The position numbers were made by a program, and so were the translations under genes. A stretch of DNA of 64,000 bases from Jiella pelagia (GTDB lineage: Bacteria; Pseudomonadota; Alphaproteobacteria; Rhizobiales; Rhizobiaceae). The stretch is from positions 4,816,001-4,880,000 of the forward strand of contig NZ_CP114029.1 in the NCBI RefSeq assembly GCF_026898155.1, written 5' to 3'. This document shows, one piece after another, positions 1-10,703 of this stretch (position 1 is its first letter; each line of letters opens with the position of its first letter). The notes beneath the pieces were generated by a model, which worked only from the letters and a program-made list of their open reading frames with translations, ran no database searches and had not been told where the DNA came from.

Positions 1-2
1 CC

Positions 3-680
3 GCATACGGTCTGTGGTTTCTGGCGGCTGTAAACGCGGGCGTCTTCATCCTGTTCGCGTTCAGCTTCTTTAAGCCAACCACTGCGCGGGACTGGCGCTC
101 GCTCGGGGCCTTCTCGGCCTTCGTCGTTGCCTTATTCGCGGAGATGTATGGCTTCCCGCTGACGCTCTATCTGCTGGCGGGCTGGGTCGGTAGCAACTTC
201 CCGGCTCTTGATCCACTCTCACATGACGCAGGACACCTTTGGCCAGCCCTGTTCGGCTGGTCCATGGATCCACACTGGTCGCCTTTCCACCTGCTGAGCT
301 TCGTCTTTATCGGCGGCGGCTTCATGCTGATAGCTGTCGCCTGGCGGGTACTGCATGACGCGCAGAGCAAAGGAAGTCTCGCGACATCCGGTCCATATGC
401 CCGACTGCGGCATCCGCAGTATCCCGGTCTTGCACTGATTATGATCGGGTTCTTCCTGCAGTGGCCCACGCTGGTTACGGGACTGATGCTGCCTGTTCTA
501 CTGGTCATGTACTGGCGCCTCGCAAAAAGCGAAGAGCGCGAGGTGGAGGCGGCATTCGGTGACCGATATCGCCGCTATGCCCGCGCGGTTCCGGCTTTCC
601 TGCCACGCCCAGCCAGTCGGCTCATTCAAGCAGGGGGTGATCGTGGCGTCTTATTTTATCAACCAGGAGTACGAACATGA
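3..680 (+). CDS. isoprenylcysteine carboxyl methyltransferase-like membrane protein (5' partial)
   Basis: The reading frame is open from base 3, so the gene starts outside the window. The visible 225 residues hold several hydrophobic helices and the C-terminal signature of the ICMT/phospholipid methyltransferase fold: RHPQYPG for S-adenosylmethionine binding, then SEEREVEAAFGDRYRRY. It is paralogous to the protein at 3826-4482; both share AEMYGFPLT.YLL. The family methylates small molecules or lipids at the membrane, but the bacterial substrate is unknown. Its stop overlaps the next start (ATGA), so it is translationally coupled to the Met-rich protein and belongs to the copper cluster. The family is sure, the function is not. 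Confidence 0.8.
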   Translation, partial: AYGLWFLAAVNAGVFILFAFSFFKPTTARDWRSLGAFSAFVVALFAEMYGFPLTLYLLAGWVGSNFPALDPLSHDAGHLWPALFGWSMDPHWSPFHLLSFVFIGGGFMLIAVAWRVLHDAQSKGSLATSGPYARLRHPQYPGLALIMIGFFLQWPTLVTGLMLPVLLVMYWRLAKSEEREVEAAFGDRYRRYARAVPAFLPRPASRLIQAGGDRGVLFYQPGVRT

Positions 681-1330
681 GAACGCGAAATTTCCCGAGG
701 GCCTTCTTTACTGGTCTGGTTATTTTTGGAACCGCGACAACGGTCCTAGCCCAAACCGACGCACCGGAGCATGACGCTCACCATCCCGTGGAAGCGCAGG
801 CATCACCGCCGGCGGCCGCGATGCCGGGTGACAAGCCCGCAGCCGCCGCACCGGAGTCCATGCCCGGCATGGGCATGATGACGCCGGAGATGATGCAGAT
901 GATGCAGCGCATGATGGGTCAGGGTGGAACGCCCGACATGATGGGAGGCATGTCCGGTCAAGGGGTGCGCGAGGGCGGTGCTGCTCCGAGCGCACCGGGT
1001 CAGAAGCCCATGGCAGGGATGATGACGTGCCCGATGATGCGAACGATGATGAATGGTCAGGCAGCGATGGGCATGCCTGGCATGGTCGGCGGTCAGGGCG
1101 CTCTTCTCGGAACGCCGCTTGGCTCACCGGAGGAGATGACGGAGGACCGCGTCCGCGCTCTCCTGGAGCAGCAACTGACCAGCCTTGGCAATCCGCGTCT
1201 GAAGATCGGCGAGATCGGCACGGCAAGTGATGGAAGCATAACTGCGGAGATCCTTACCGTCGACGGCTCTCTGGTTCAGCGGCTCGCGTTCAACCGCTAT
1301 CCCGGTCTGGTCCGTCAGATCGTCGATTAA
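677..1330 (+). CDS. methionine-rich periplasmic protein
   Basis: This 217-residue protein has a Sec signal peptide (FFTGLVIFGTATTVLAQ) and a His/Pro/Ala linker. The centre, residues about 75-150, is packed with Met, for example MMTPEMMQMMQRMMGQ and MMTCPMMRTMM. A folded-looking C-terminal segment of about 60 residues lacks Met clusters. Such thioether-rich stretches bind Cu(I) in known periplasmic copper proteins, and the copB-type ATPase follows 50 bp downstream. I infer periplasmic copper buffering or delivery; I recognise no named family. The start overlaps the upstream stop by 4 bases. Confidence 0.7.
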   Translation: MRTRNFPRAFFTGLVIFGTATTVLAQTDAPEHDAHHPVEAQASPPAAAMPGDKPAAAAPESMPGMGMMTPEMMQMMQRMMGQGGTPDMMGGMSGQGVREGGAAPSAPGQKPMAGMMTCPMMRTMMNGQAAMGMPGMVGGQGALLGTPLGSPEEMTEDRVRALLEQQLTSLGNPRLKIGEIGTASDGSITAEILTVDGSLVQRLAFNRYPGLVRQIVD

Positions 1331-1380
1331 ACCGGGCAGCGACCTGACGTCGCTGTCGGCATTCGCGCAAGGAAAGCACG

Positions 1381-3659
1381 ATGAGAACGAGCGTTATCGA
1401 AGTGGGCGACTTGCTGACGGCGTCGAGCCCGGACGAAGTAGGTAAGCGGATCGGCGAGGTACCAGGCGTCGAAAGCGTCTCGGTGGATCACGCGGCAGAA
1501 AGCGCCACGGTCCGCTACGACGAAACCCGCATCGAGGTGGCCGAGATCAAGTCCTTGGTGCAGCGGTCCGGGCGCATCGTCGCCGCCCCGCCTGCTGCTT
1601 CGACGGGCGGGGATCACGAAGGCCATGCAGCGGCGGAGGCGTTGCCAGCCAAGTCGGAGGTTGCGTCCGGCCATTCAGGCCACGGGAACCATGACAAGCA
1701 CGCGGGCCACTCCCCAGCGATGTTCCGGGACCGCTTCTGGCTCTCGCTCGCTCTCACCGTGCCGGTGGTCATATGGTCCGTCCACATCCAGGAACTTCTC
1801 GGCTACCGGGCCCCGACGTTTCCCGGATCTGACTGGATCGGCCCCGTGCTCTCCACCGTGGTTTTCCTATACGGTGGTCTGGTCTTCCTGCAGGGCGCGT
1901 TGCGAGAGCTTCGGTCCCGGCTGCCGGGAATGATGACCCTCATCTCGCTCGCCATCACGGTGGCCTTCCTGTTCTCGTGGGTCGTTCAGCTCGGGCTGAT
2001 CGAGGCGGACGCGCTTTGGTGGGAACTGGCCACGCTGGTCACGATCATGCTCCTCGGCCACTGGATCGAGATGCGGTCCATCAATCAGGCAGAGGGAGCA
2101 CTGAAGGAACTCGCGAAACTCCTTCCGGACACCGCGACGCGAATTACCGACGGGGGGAGGAGAAGGTTGCCGTCAGCGCGTTGCGGAACGGTGACCTGGT
2201 GCTGGTTCGCCCGGGCGAGAGCATTCCTGCGGACGGCGTGGTGCGAAAGGGGGAGAGCGACATCGACGAGGCGATGATCACCGGGGAGTCGAGGCCGGTG
2301 AAAAAGCGCGAAGGCGACGAGGTGATCGCCGCCACGATCAACGGAGAGGGCTCGCTGCGCGTCGAAGTAACCGGGACAGGCGACAAGACCAAGCTGTCCG
2401 GCATCATGCGGCTTGTGGCCGATGCGCAGACTTCCAAATCGAGAGCGCAGCATCTCGCGGACCGGGCAGCCCGGCTTCTGACCGTCGCGGCGATCGGGGC
2501 TGCTGTCGTCACCTTCGGGGCGTGGCAACTGGCAGGAGCGGCGATGGACTTCTCCGTAGTACGGATGGTGACGGTGCTGGTCATCGCCTGCCCGCACGCT
2601 CTCGGGCTGGCCGTGCCCCTGGTGGTGGCCATCTCCACCACGCTTGGGGCCCGTAACGGGCTTCTGGTGCGGGACCGGCGCGGGCTCGAGGAGGCCCGGA
2701 ACCTTGACACCGTGATTTTCGACAAGACTGGAACATTGACGCTGGGCGAGTTCCGGGTCGTCGCGATGTCCGTGGCCGAGGGTCTGGCGGAGGACGAGGC
2801 CCTTCGCATCGCTTCCGGCATCGAAGCTGAGTCCCAGCATCCGATTGCCCGGGGGATCGTAAAGACCGCCGAAGACAAAGGCATCGCGGTTCCGTCCGCC
2901 GACGGCTTTCGCTCTATCACCGGCAAGGGCGTCGCGGCCACGATCGACGGCGTGGAGTATCATATGGGCGGTCCGGCGCTCCTCAAGAGCGAAGACGTCC
3001 AGGTGCCGCCGGCGGTTATAAAGACAGCCGGAGCCGCGGCCGACCGCGGGCAGGCGGCGATCTATCTGGTTCGGGAAGGCAAGGCCCTGGCCGTGTTCGC
3101 CGTAGCGGACGCGATCCGCGAAGAGAGCCGCGAAGCCATCGCGGCGCTGCACGAACGGGGGATCGAGGTCGCCATGTTGACCGGCGACGCGCAGGCCGTG
3201 GCGGATGCCGTCGCCAAGGAACTCGGCATCGACACCGTGTTCGCGGAGGTGCTGCCCGAGGACAAGGCATCCAAGGTTCGCGAATTGCAGGCGCTGGGCA
3301 AGAAGGTCGCCATGATCGGCGATGGCGTGAACGACGCCCCGGCTCTGGCTACCGCCGATATCGGGATCGCGATCGGCGCGGGCGCAGACGTCGCCGTCGA
3401 GGCCGGGCATATCGTGCTGGTGCGCTCGGATCCCCGCGACATCCCCCGGATCATCACGCTGAGCACCGCCACTTACCGCAAGATGGCGCAGAATCTCTGG
3501 CTGGCTGCGGGTTACAACATCTTCGCCATTCCACTCGCCGCCGGAGTGCTCGCGCCGTGGGGCATCCTTCTGACACCCGCCGTGGGTGCGGTGCTCATGT
3601 CGGCGAGCACTGTCGTCGTGGCAATCAACGCGCAACTTCTGAAGCGGGTCAAACTATGA
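1381..3659 (+). pseudogene. copB: CopB-type copper-translocating P1B ATPase, frameshifted
   Basis: This is a P1B ATPase in two frames, 1381-about 2157 and about 2157-3659. Frame 1 has an HMA-like N-terminus without CxxC, a His-rich linker (HSGHGNHDKHAGH) and the first membrane helices. Frame 2 has the actuator loop (TGES), the membrane motif CPH, the phosphorylation site DKTGT, and GDGVNDAP. CPH rather than CPC marks the CopB (P1B-3) subgroup. The break lies at the six-G run 2152-2157; one more G would restore ITDGG-EEKVAV. All catalytic motifs survive, so the gene may be intact if the indel is an error. GGAAAG precedes the ATG. A C-terminal fragment of a second copy lies at 5991-6251. Confidence 0.85.
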
Positions 3660-3825
3660 ATTCGTTCAGGATAGGTCGGTCGTCGTCCTGCGGACTTCCA
3701 CACCGGGACCGTCACCCAATTCATCATGATCGAACGGTGAAAAGCGTCGCTCGCCTTGCCGGTGTCCTGTCGGCGACTTGCCGCACCCCCATTCCAAGCG
3801 AGACCCGACGGGCAGGATGTTCATC

Positions 3826-4482
3826 ATGACAGAACCAATTTTTCATACCGGAGCCTGGGCGATCGCGCTGATCGCGATCGTCGTCGTCTCATGGTTCCTG
3901 TACCGCTACCTTGCGCCCAGTACGTGGAAGGAATGGGCCAGCGTGGGCGTGGTCCAGGCCTTCATCATCGCACTTTACGCCGAGATGTACGGGTTCCCGC
4001 TCACCATCTATCTGCTGGTCCGGTTCTTCGGCCTCGATCAGGGCTATCTTAGCGCCAGCCTCTGGTCGACGCTGCTGGGTCTAGGTGAGACCGGCATGAT
4101 GATCGCGATGCTTCTCGGCTACACGATCTCATTTGCCGGCATCGGGATATTCCTGCAGGGCTGGCGTCAACTGCACAAGGCCCGGCAGGAAAATCGGTTG
4201 GTCACGGAAAGTCTCTACGGATTGGTGCGGCACCCGCAATATACCGGTCTCTTCATGGCGCTTGCCGGGGAGGGCCTCGTTCACTGGCCCACCGTCTTCT
4301 CCGTCGCACTGTTTCCCGCCATCGTGGCCGCCTACTACTTTCTAGCAAGAAGCGAAGAAAGAAAAGTCGAAGAGGAATTCGGTGATGCCTACCGCGTTTA
4401 CCGGAGGCAGGTGCCGATGTTCATCCCGCGCTGGGATCAGTGGCGCACCATGATTGCTACGCGCGAGGATACGCCGAATTGA
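3826..4482 (+). CDS. isoprenylcysteine carboxyl methyltransferase-like membrane protein
   Basis: This integral membrane protein of about 218 residues has five or so hydrophobic segments and the ICMT/PEMT motifs RHPQYTG and SEERKVEEEFGDAYRVYRRQ. I chose ATG 3826 because AGGA at 3814-3817 sits 8 bases upstream; the longer TTG form at 3778 lacks such a site. It lies between copB and an APC permease on one strand. Homology to 3-680 shows that the methyltransferase is duplicated on both sides of the ATPase. The substrate cannot be told from sequence. Confidence 0.82.
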   Translation: MTEPIFHTGAWAIALIAIVVVSWFLYRYLAPSTWKEWASVGVVQAFIIALYAEMYGFPLTIYLLVRFFGLDQGYLSASLWSTLLGLGETGMMIAMLLGYTISFAGIGIFLQGWRQLHKARQENRLVTESLYGLVRHPQYTGLFMALAGEGLVHWPTVFSVALFPAIVAAYYFLARSEERKVEEEFGDAYRVYRRQVPMFIPRWDQWRTMIATREDTPN

Positions 4483-4490
4483 AACGAACC

Positions 4491-5841
4491 ATGGACGCCA
4501 CGCCAGACAGAACGTCGGACTACAAGGCCAACAGCCTTTCGCTGAGCGGCGCAGTCGCCATGGGGACCGGCGTGATGATCGGGGCGGGCATCTTCGCGCT
4601 CACGGGGCAGATCGCCGAGTCTCGCTGGTCCGCTGTTTCCCCTCGCCTTCATCGCGGGGGCCGTGGTTACGAGTTTTAGCGCCTACAGCTATATCCGCAT
4701 GTCAAATGCCTGGCCGTCCTCGGGCGGAATCGCGATGATCCTGCAAAAATGCTACGGTCAGGGTGCGATCGCGGCAGGCGCTGCGCTCTTGATGGCGCTC
4801 AGCATGGTCATCGCCGAAAGCCTAGTGGCGCGGACATTCGCAACTTATGTCTTGAGGCTCTTCGACATTACGGGCGGGCCGCTGGTGCCGGTGCTTGCTG
4901 TCGGGGTGATTCTCTTTGCCTTTGTCGTCAACATTGCCGGCAATCGGTCAGTCGGTCTGTTCTCGCTGGTCATGGCCTCGCTCAAGATCGGCGGGATCGC
5001 GCTCTTCGGGATCGCGGCCTTGTGGGCGAGCGGCTTCTCCTTCGCCGCCGCCTCCGAGACCGGCAGGGACTTCACCGCGACCGGTTTTGTCGCTTCGGTG
5101 GCGCTGGCCATTCTTGCCTTCAAGGGCTTCACCACGATCACCAACAGCGGTGCCGAAATCACCGAACCGCACCGCAATGTGGGCCGGGCGATCATGATCT
5201 CGGTTGCGCTGTGCGTCGTCGTCTATATGCTTGTCGCCTTCGGTGTCGGATCGAGCCTGACCATCGACCGGATCATCGACGCGCGCGACTATTCGCTGGC
5301 CGAGGCAGCAGAACCCGCGCTTGGCCAGGGTGGGTTCCTGCTGACCGTGCTTCTTGCGGCCGTGGCGACCGCATCAGGCGTACTGGCCAGCGTCTTTGCG
5401 GTGTCGCGGATGCTGGCGATGCTCACCGACATGAGGATGATCCCACACAGCCATTTCGGCATGTCCGGTCCGATCAAGCGCCACACACTGATCTACACCG
5501 TCGTCACCGCCTCGACCATGGCTGTTTTCTTCGACCTCGGCCGCATCGCGTCGCTGGGTGCGTTCTTTTATCTGTTTATGGACATGATCATCCAGTGGGG
5601 CGTGTTTCGTTACCGGCGACAAGAAGTCGGCGCGGCAGGGACTGTCCTGTTGGCGGCAATCGGCTTCGACGCGGTGGTGTTTGCCGCTTTCACTGTGATG
5701 AAACTGCAATCAGATAAGCTTATCGTGATCGTTGCCGCAGTAATTATTACTGCGATTTTCGGTATTGAGCGACTGTACCTAGGGCGATGGATAAAAGTGG
5801 TAGGAAATGGCCACACAGTCAATAAATTTGGCGCATCATGA
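4491..5841 (+). pseudogene. APC-superfamily amino acid/cation permease, frameshifted
   Basis: The N-terminal frame carries the APC helix-1 motif (GTGVMIGAGIFALTGQIAE). The remaining ten or so helices are in another frame from about 4622 (LAGPLFPLAFIAGAVV onward), including FKGFTTITNSGAEITEPHRN. Frames join perfectly if one T is removed from GAGTCTC at 4617-4623, giving IAELAGPL. A close paralog with its own indels lies at 19456-20745. Both copies travel with copper ATPase genes. The transported substrate is unknown. It is called a pseudogene as read, but a single-base sequence error would make it whole. Confidence 0.75.
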
Positions 5842-5990
5842 CCTTTCTCTATGCGAAACGATCAGTCGATTTGGAACCACACTGGAGGACGCAATTAATA
5901 GCCGATCCTGTCGAACACTTTCAAAAAAGAGATGAAAGTCGATGGGGGCAGGCTTCGGGCAAAAAGGGGGGAAAGAAGACTGCGCTGTTG

Positions 5991-6251
5991 GCCACCGCCG
6001 ATGTCGTGCTGGAGCGGTCCCATCCCCGTGCCACCCGCCGGATCATCATGGCAAGCAGAACCACATATCGGAAGATGGTGCAAAATCTCAGGTGGGCGGC
6101 GGGCCACAACATCTTCGCTGCTTCCCTCGCGGCCGGTTTCCTTGCGCTCTGCGGTGTCCGGCTCACGCTCGCCGTGGACGCGGTGCCCACGTCGGCGAGC
6201 AAGGTCGCGTTGGCGATCGACACGCAACTGTTGAAGCGGATCAAATTGTGA
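5991..6251 (+). pseudogene. C-terminal fragment of a second copB
   Basis: The 86-codon fragment aligns with the last part of the CopB ATPase at 3390-3659. TTYRKMVQNLRWAAGHNIFA matches ATYRKMAQNLWLAAGYNIFA, and both end in QLLKR(V/I)KL. The catalytic domains are absent, and the preceding 150 bases (5842-5990) show nothing recognisable. Its stop overlaps the GTG start of the HAD-GH65 gene. This shows a second copB once stood directly upstream of the carbon module, and that recombination removed most of one copy. Confidence 0.8.
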
Positions 6252-9200
6252 ACTCGTCGGTGGGCGCTTCCGCTCCGTCTTGCACGCTCTTCCCACGGGA
6301 TTACGACGCTGTTCTGTTCGATCTCGATGGCGTCTTGACCAAGACAGCGACCGTGCACGCCGCTGCCTGGAAAAGACTGTTTGATGAATTCCTCAATAAG
6401 CGCTTCGGTGACCTGGGCGAGCCTTTCGTTCCCTTTGACATCAAAACCGACTATCGACGGTATGTCGACGGCAAGCCGCGCTTCGATGGCGTGATCACTT
6501 TTCTCAAGGCACGCGGCATAGAACTGCCGCAGGGGACGCAGGCAGACGGACCCGAAGTCCAAAGCGTGCACGCCCTAGGGAATCTCAAAGACAAGTATTT
6601 TCTGGAGCACCTCGATCAGCGCGGTGTCGAGGCTCTTTGAAGCGGCAATCGCGCTAGTGCGAGCACTGCGGGCGCAGCAGATCAAGACGGCCGTCGTCTC
6701 CTCGAGCAACAACTGCGCGAAGGTGCTGGAGACGACTGGCATTGCGCACCTGTTCGATACGCGAGTGGATGGGAAGGACATCACTCGGCTCGGGCTCAAT
6801 GGTAAGCCGGCGCCAGATGCCTTTCTAGAAGCGGCGCGGCGCCTCGGGATCGAACCCTCCCGAGCGGTCGTCGTGGAGGACGCGATTGCTGGCGTCGAGG
6901 CGGGGCGGGCGGGCCGGTTTGGCTGCGTCATTGGGGTCGATCGCGGGGGGCAATCGTTGGCGCTGCGTGAAGCCGGGGCCGATGTCGTGGTCACCGATCT
7001 GGCTCAGGTCCAGGTCGCGGCGGATTCTCCGTCGGCGTGGTCACTGGTGTTCGACGGGTTTGCACCGGCGCACGAGGGTATCCGCGAAGCCCTATGCACC
7101 CTGGGGAATGGCTATTTCGCGACGCGGGCCTCCGCTGCCTGGGCGAGAGCGGACGGCACTCATTATCCAGGAACCTACCTCGCCGGCGGTTACAACCGGC
7201 TGCGTACCAATATCGCCGGGCGGGTGATCGAGAACGAGGATCTCGTCAATTTGCCCAATTGGCTCGCCCTCGAATTCCGCATCGCCAATCAGGATTGGTT
7301 CGATGCTAGGTCTGTCACACTGCTTTCCTATCGTCAGGAACTCGACCTGCGGCAAGGCATGCTGTTGCGGACGCTGCGCTTCGAAGACGAGCATGGGCGA
7401 CGCAGCCAGTTGCGCGAGCGGCGCCTGGTCTCGATGAGCGACATGCATCTGGGCGCGCTGGAACTGGCGCTGACCGCCGAAAACTGGTCGGCGAGCGTAA
7501 CGGTGCGTTCGGCGATCGACGGGCGCATCGTCAACGCAGGCGCCAAGCTGTACCGAAAATTCAACAGCAAACACCTGGAGCCGCTAGCGGGTGAGGCCGT
7601 CGGCGAGGACGGTGTCTGCCTGCTGGTGCGCACCAGCCAGTCGAACATCCATTTCGCCCAGGCTGCACGGACTCAGGCGTTCCTCGACGGACGGCCGGTC
7701 GATCTCCTGCGCCGGACCATCAAAGATCCGGGCTATATTGGGCATGAGTTGGAGATCGATGTAAAGCAAGGCCAGACACTGGTGCTGGAAAAGCTCGCCT
7801 CTTTCTATACTTCGCGCGATCACGCCATATCCGAGTGTGGGCTTGCGGCGCGCGAGGCCATCGGACGTGCGGGACAATTCGATGTCGTAATGGCGGATCA
7901 TGTCCTGGCCTGGAAGCACTTGTGGCACCGCTTCGACGTGCATATTCGGCCAGCCGATCCCGGGTTCAAGTTGAACGTCTCAATGCTGCTTCGGTTGAAC
8001 ATGTTTCACCTGTTGCAAGCCGTATCGCCTAACTCCATCGGACTGGATCACGGCGTGCCCGCTCGCGGCTGGACCGGGGAGGCGTACCAGGGCCATGTTT
8101 TCTGGGATGAACTGTTCATTTTCCCCTTCTTCAACCATCGGATGCCCGAGATCACGCGGTCGCTTCTGATGTATCGCTACCGGCGCCTTGGTGAGGCGCG
8201 CGAAGCCGCCCGCAGCGCCGGTTTCAAGGGGGCGATGTTTCCGTGGCAGAGCGGAAGTGACGGTCAGGAAGAGACCCAGGCGGCCAACCTGAACCCTCGC
8301 TCAGAACGCTGGATACCGGACAATTCTTACCTGCAACGACATGTGGGAAGCGCCATTGCCTACAATGTTTGGCAGTATTTTCAGGTCACGCACGACCTTG
8401 AATTTCTGCATTCCTACGGTGCAGAAATCATTCTCGAAATCGCCCGCTTCTGGTCCAGCCTCGCTACATTCAGTGACGAACGCGGGCGGTACGAAATTCG
8501 CGGCGTGATGGGCCCCGACGAGTTTCACGACGGTTATCCGAATAAAGCAATGCCCGGACTCAATAACAATTCCTATACGAACCTGATGGCCGTGTGGGTG
8601 ATGTGCAGAGCGCTGGAGGTGTTGGACCTGCTCTCCGACCTACGCCGCGCCGAGCTAACGACGCAGATGGGGCTGTCGGCGGAGGAGATTGCGCGCTGGG
8701 ACGATATCAGCCGCAGGATGTACCTGCCCTTTCACGAGGACGGGATCATCAGCCAGTTCGAGGGCTACGACGAGCTACCCGAACTCGATTGGCAGCACTA
8801 CCGAGCCCAGTACGGCAATATCCAGCGGCTTGACCTCATTCTCGAGGCGGAAAACGACAGCGCAAATCGCTACAAGCTTTCGAAGCAGGCCGATGTGCTA
8901 ATGTTGTTTTATCTGTTCTCATCGGAGGAACTCAGGGAGCTGTTCGCGCGTCTGGATTATCCTTTCAACTACGAGACAATCCCGAAGAACGTCGCCTACT
9001 ATTCCGCACGCTCATCCCACGGCTCCACGTTGTGTCGCGTGGTCCACGCCTGGGTCTTGGCGCGCTCCGACCGGCCCCGCTCGATGATATTTTTCGCCGA
9101 GGCGCTGCAAAGCGACGTGGCCGACATCCAGCAAGGCACCACCTCGGAAGGGGTGCACCTTGGAGCCATGGCAGGGAGCGTCGACCTGGTAGAGCGCGTC

Positions 9201-9479
9201 TCCACCGGCATTGAAGTACAGGCCAATGTTCTACGGCTCAATCCAGAGCTGCCGCAGGAGATGGAACGGCTCGATATGCGCATTCGCTATCGGGGACATT
9301 CGCTCGACTTGCGGCTTACCCGCGACGCCCTCACGGTCCGTGGGCGTGATCGCGAAGCGGCACCGATTTTACTGGGCGTCGCAGGCAAAGTGTACGAGTT
9401 CGCGGCCGGCACTACCCGAGTGTTCACCCTGCATGACGAGGCAGCCAAACGCGCGACTCTTCGGAAGGAGTCAGATTGA
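6248..9479 (+). pseudogene. HAD beta-phosphoglucomutase / GH65 disaccharide phosphorylase fusion, frameshifted
   Basis: The N-terminal 250 or so residues are a HAD domain (DLDGVLTKT nucleophile motif; KPAPDAF; VVEDAIAGVEAG) of the beta-phosphoglucomutase type. The rest is glycoside hydrolase family 65, with MGPDEFHDGY carrying the predicted general acid Glu (codon 8520-8522). Family members split maltose, trehalose or kojibiose with phosphate; the mutase then makes glucose 6-phosphate. The frame break falls at GAGGCTC 6629-6635; deleting one G gives GVELFEAAIALVRALR. GTG 6248 overlaps the copB fragment's stop. The sugar specificity cannot be read. The next gene starts on the last base of this stop codon. 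Confidence 0.85.
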
Positions 9480-10699
9480 TGCCATCCGGAGGGCGCATCC
9501 TGACGGTCAATGGCGGCTCCTCGAGCATCAGGTTCGCGCTGTATCAGATGGGCGCCCAGCCCCGGAAGGGGCTGCACGGCAAGATCGAGCGCATCGGCTC
9601 GCCCGGAACCCGTTTCGTTTTCGTTGACCCCGCCCGGATGCAACAGAACGAACTAGGCATCGGAGAATTCGATCATCGCTCAGCGGGAAATTTCCTGCTT
9701 GATTGGCTTGAAGAGCAGATTGGTTCCTCGTCGATCACGGCAGTAGGCCATCGCGTCGTCAACGGCGGCGACAGGTATCGTGAGCCACATCGGCTCACGC
9801 AAGAGGTTCTGGAGGAGCTGCGCCGTATTAGCGCCTATGCCCCGGAGCATCTGCCTTCAGAGATCGAACTGATTGGCATGGTTGACGAGCGGATGCCGGG
9901 TGTGCCGCAGCTGGCGTGCTTCGACACCGCCTTTCACCGGAATATGCCCCGAGTTGCCAAGATCCTGCCCATTCCCCGGCGCTTTGCGGCGAAGGGGGTC
10001 GAGCGCTACGGCTTTCACGGCCTGTCATATGAATTTCTCATGGAAGAGTTCGCGCGCGTGGCGGGTGTCGAAGCAGCAAAGGGGCGCGTGATTCTGTGCC
10101 ATCTCGGAAACGGATCGAGCCTCGCAGCCGTCAGCGACGGAAAGAGCGTTGACACCAGCATGGGGTTTACGCCCGCGGCAGGCGTTCCCATGGCCACGCG
10201 TTCCGGCGATCTGGATCCCGGGCTGGTCTGGTATCTGGCGCAAACCGAGCACATGACCGCGCAGCAGTTCCACCAGATGATCAACAAAGAGTCCGGGTTG
10301 CTGGGCGTCTCGGAAACGAGCTCCGACCTACGGGACTTGTTGGCACGCGAGGCGAACGATATTCGGGCTGCGGAAGCCGTTGCTTTGTTTTGCTACCAAG
10401 TAAAGCAGCGGATCGGCGCTTTTGCCGCAGCGCTTGGCGGGCTGGACACGATCATCTTCGCGGGTGGCATCGGCGAAAATGCATCCGTGATCCGCGCGCG
10501 CATCTGCGAGGGCCTCGGCTTTCTCGGTGTCCATCTCGATGAGGACCGGAACGCAACCGGCGAGCCTGTCATTTCCGTCGACCACAGCAATGTCCGGGTG
10601 CGTGTCATTCGTACCGACGAAGACGTAATCATCGCGAAGGCCGTCTTCCGAATGCTCGCCGGCACCGAAACCAGCCAGCACGCCCAGCTCGAGGAATAG
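9479..10699 (+). CDS. ackA: acetate kinase
   Basis: This intact 406-residue enzyme of the ASKHA family has TVNGGSSSIRFALY near the N-terminus, CFDTAFHRNMP, ERYGFHGLSYEF, CHLGNGSSL, and IFAGGIGENA. It converts acetyl phosphate and ADP to acetate and ATP. ATG 9479 is chosen because AAGGAG at 9465-9470 is well spaced, and it overlaps the upstream TGA by one base. It lies between the phosphorylase and phosphoketolase genes, so it would harvest ATP from phosphoketolase-derived acetyl phosphate. The only intact GAGCTC I found in the window (10318-10323) is inside it. A decayed partial copy is at 16013-16135. Confidence 0.93.
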   Translation: MPSGGRILTVNGGSSSIRFALYQMGAQPRKGLHGKIERIGSPGTRFVFVDPARMQQNELGIGEFDHRSAGNFLLDWLEEQIGSSSITAVGHRVVNGGDRYREPHRLTQEVLEELRRISAYAPEHLPSEIELIGMVDERMPGVPQLACFDTAFHRNMPRVAKILPIPRRFAAKGVERYGFHGLSYEFLMEEFARVAGVEAAKGRVILCHLGNGSSLAAVSDGKSVDTSMGFTPAAGVPMATRSGDLDPGLVWYLAQTEHMTAQQFHQMINKESGLLGVSETSSDLRDLLAREANDIRAAEAVALFCYQVKQRIGAFAAALGGLDTIIFAGGIGENASVIRARICEGLGFLGVHLDEDRNATGEPVISVDHSNVRVRVIRTDEDVIIAKAVFRMLAGTETSQHAQLEE

Positions 10700-10703
10700 G
10701 CCC

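Noticed and set aside
677..1330. Treating the Met-rich DNA as a simple repeat or CRISPR-like array.
   Set aside because: Repeats are only at the protein composition level (ATG-rich codons), with no regular DNA period or spacers.
2152..2157. Programmed frameshifting at the six-G run of copB.
   Set aside because: CopB ATPases are not known to use recoding, and other genes here carry indels too; a lost G is simpler.
2085..3635. A 516-codon minus-strand open frame opposite copB.
   Set aside because: It has no domain, and copB motifs on the plus strand are unambiguous.
3656..3829. A 57-codon frame starting on the copB stop (ATGA).
   Set aside because: Arg/Ser/His-rich product with no hydrophobic core or homology; the true next gene starts at 3826 with a good ribosome binding site.
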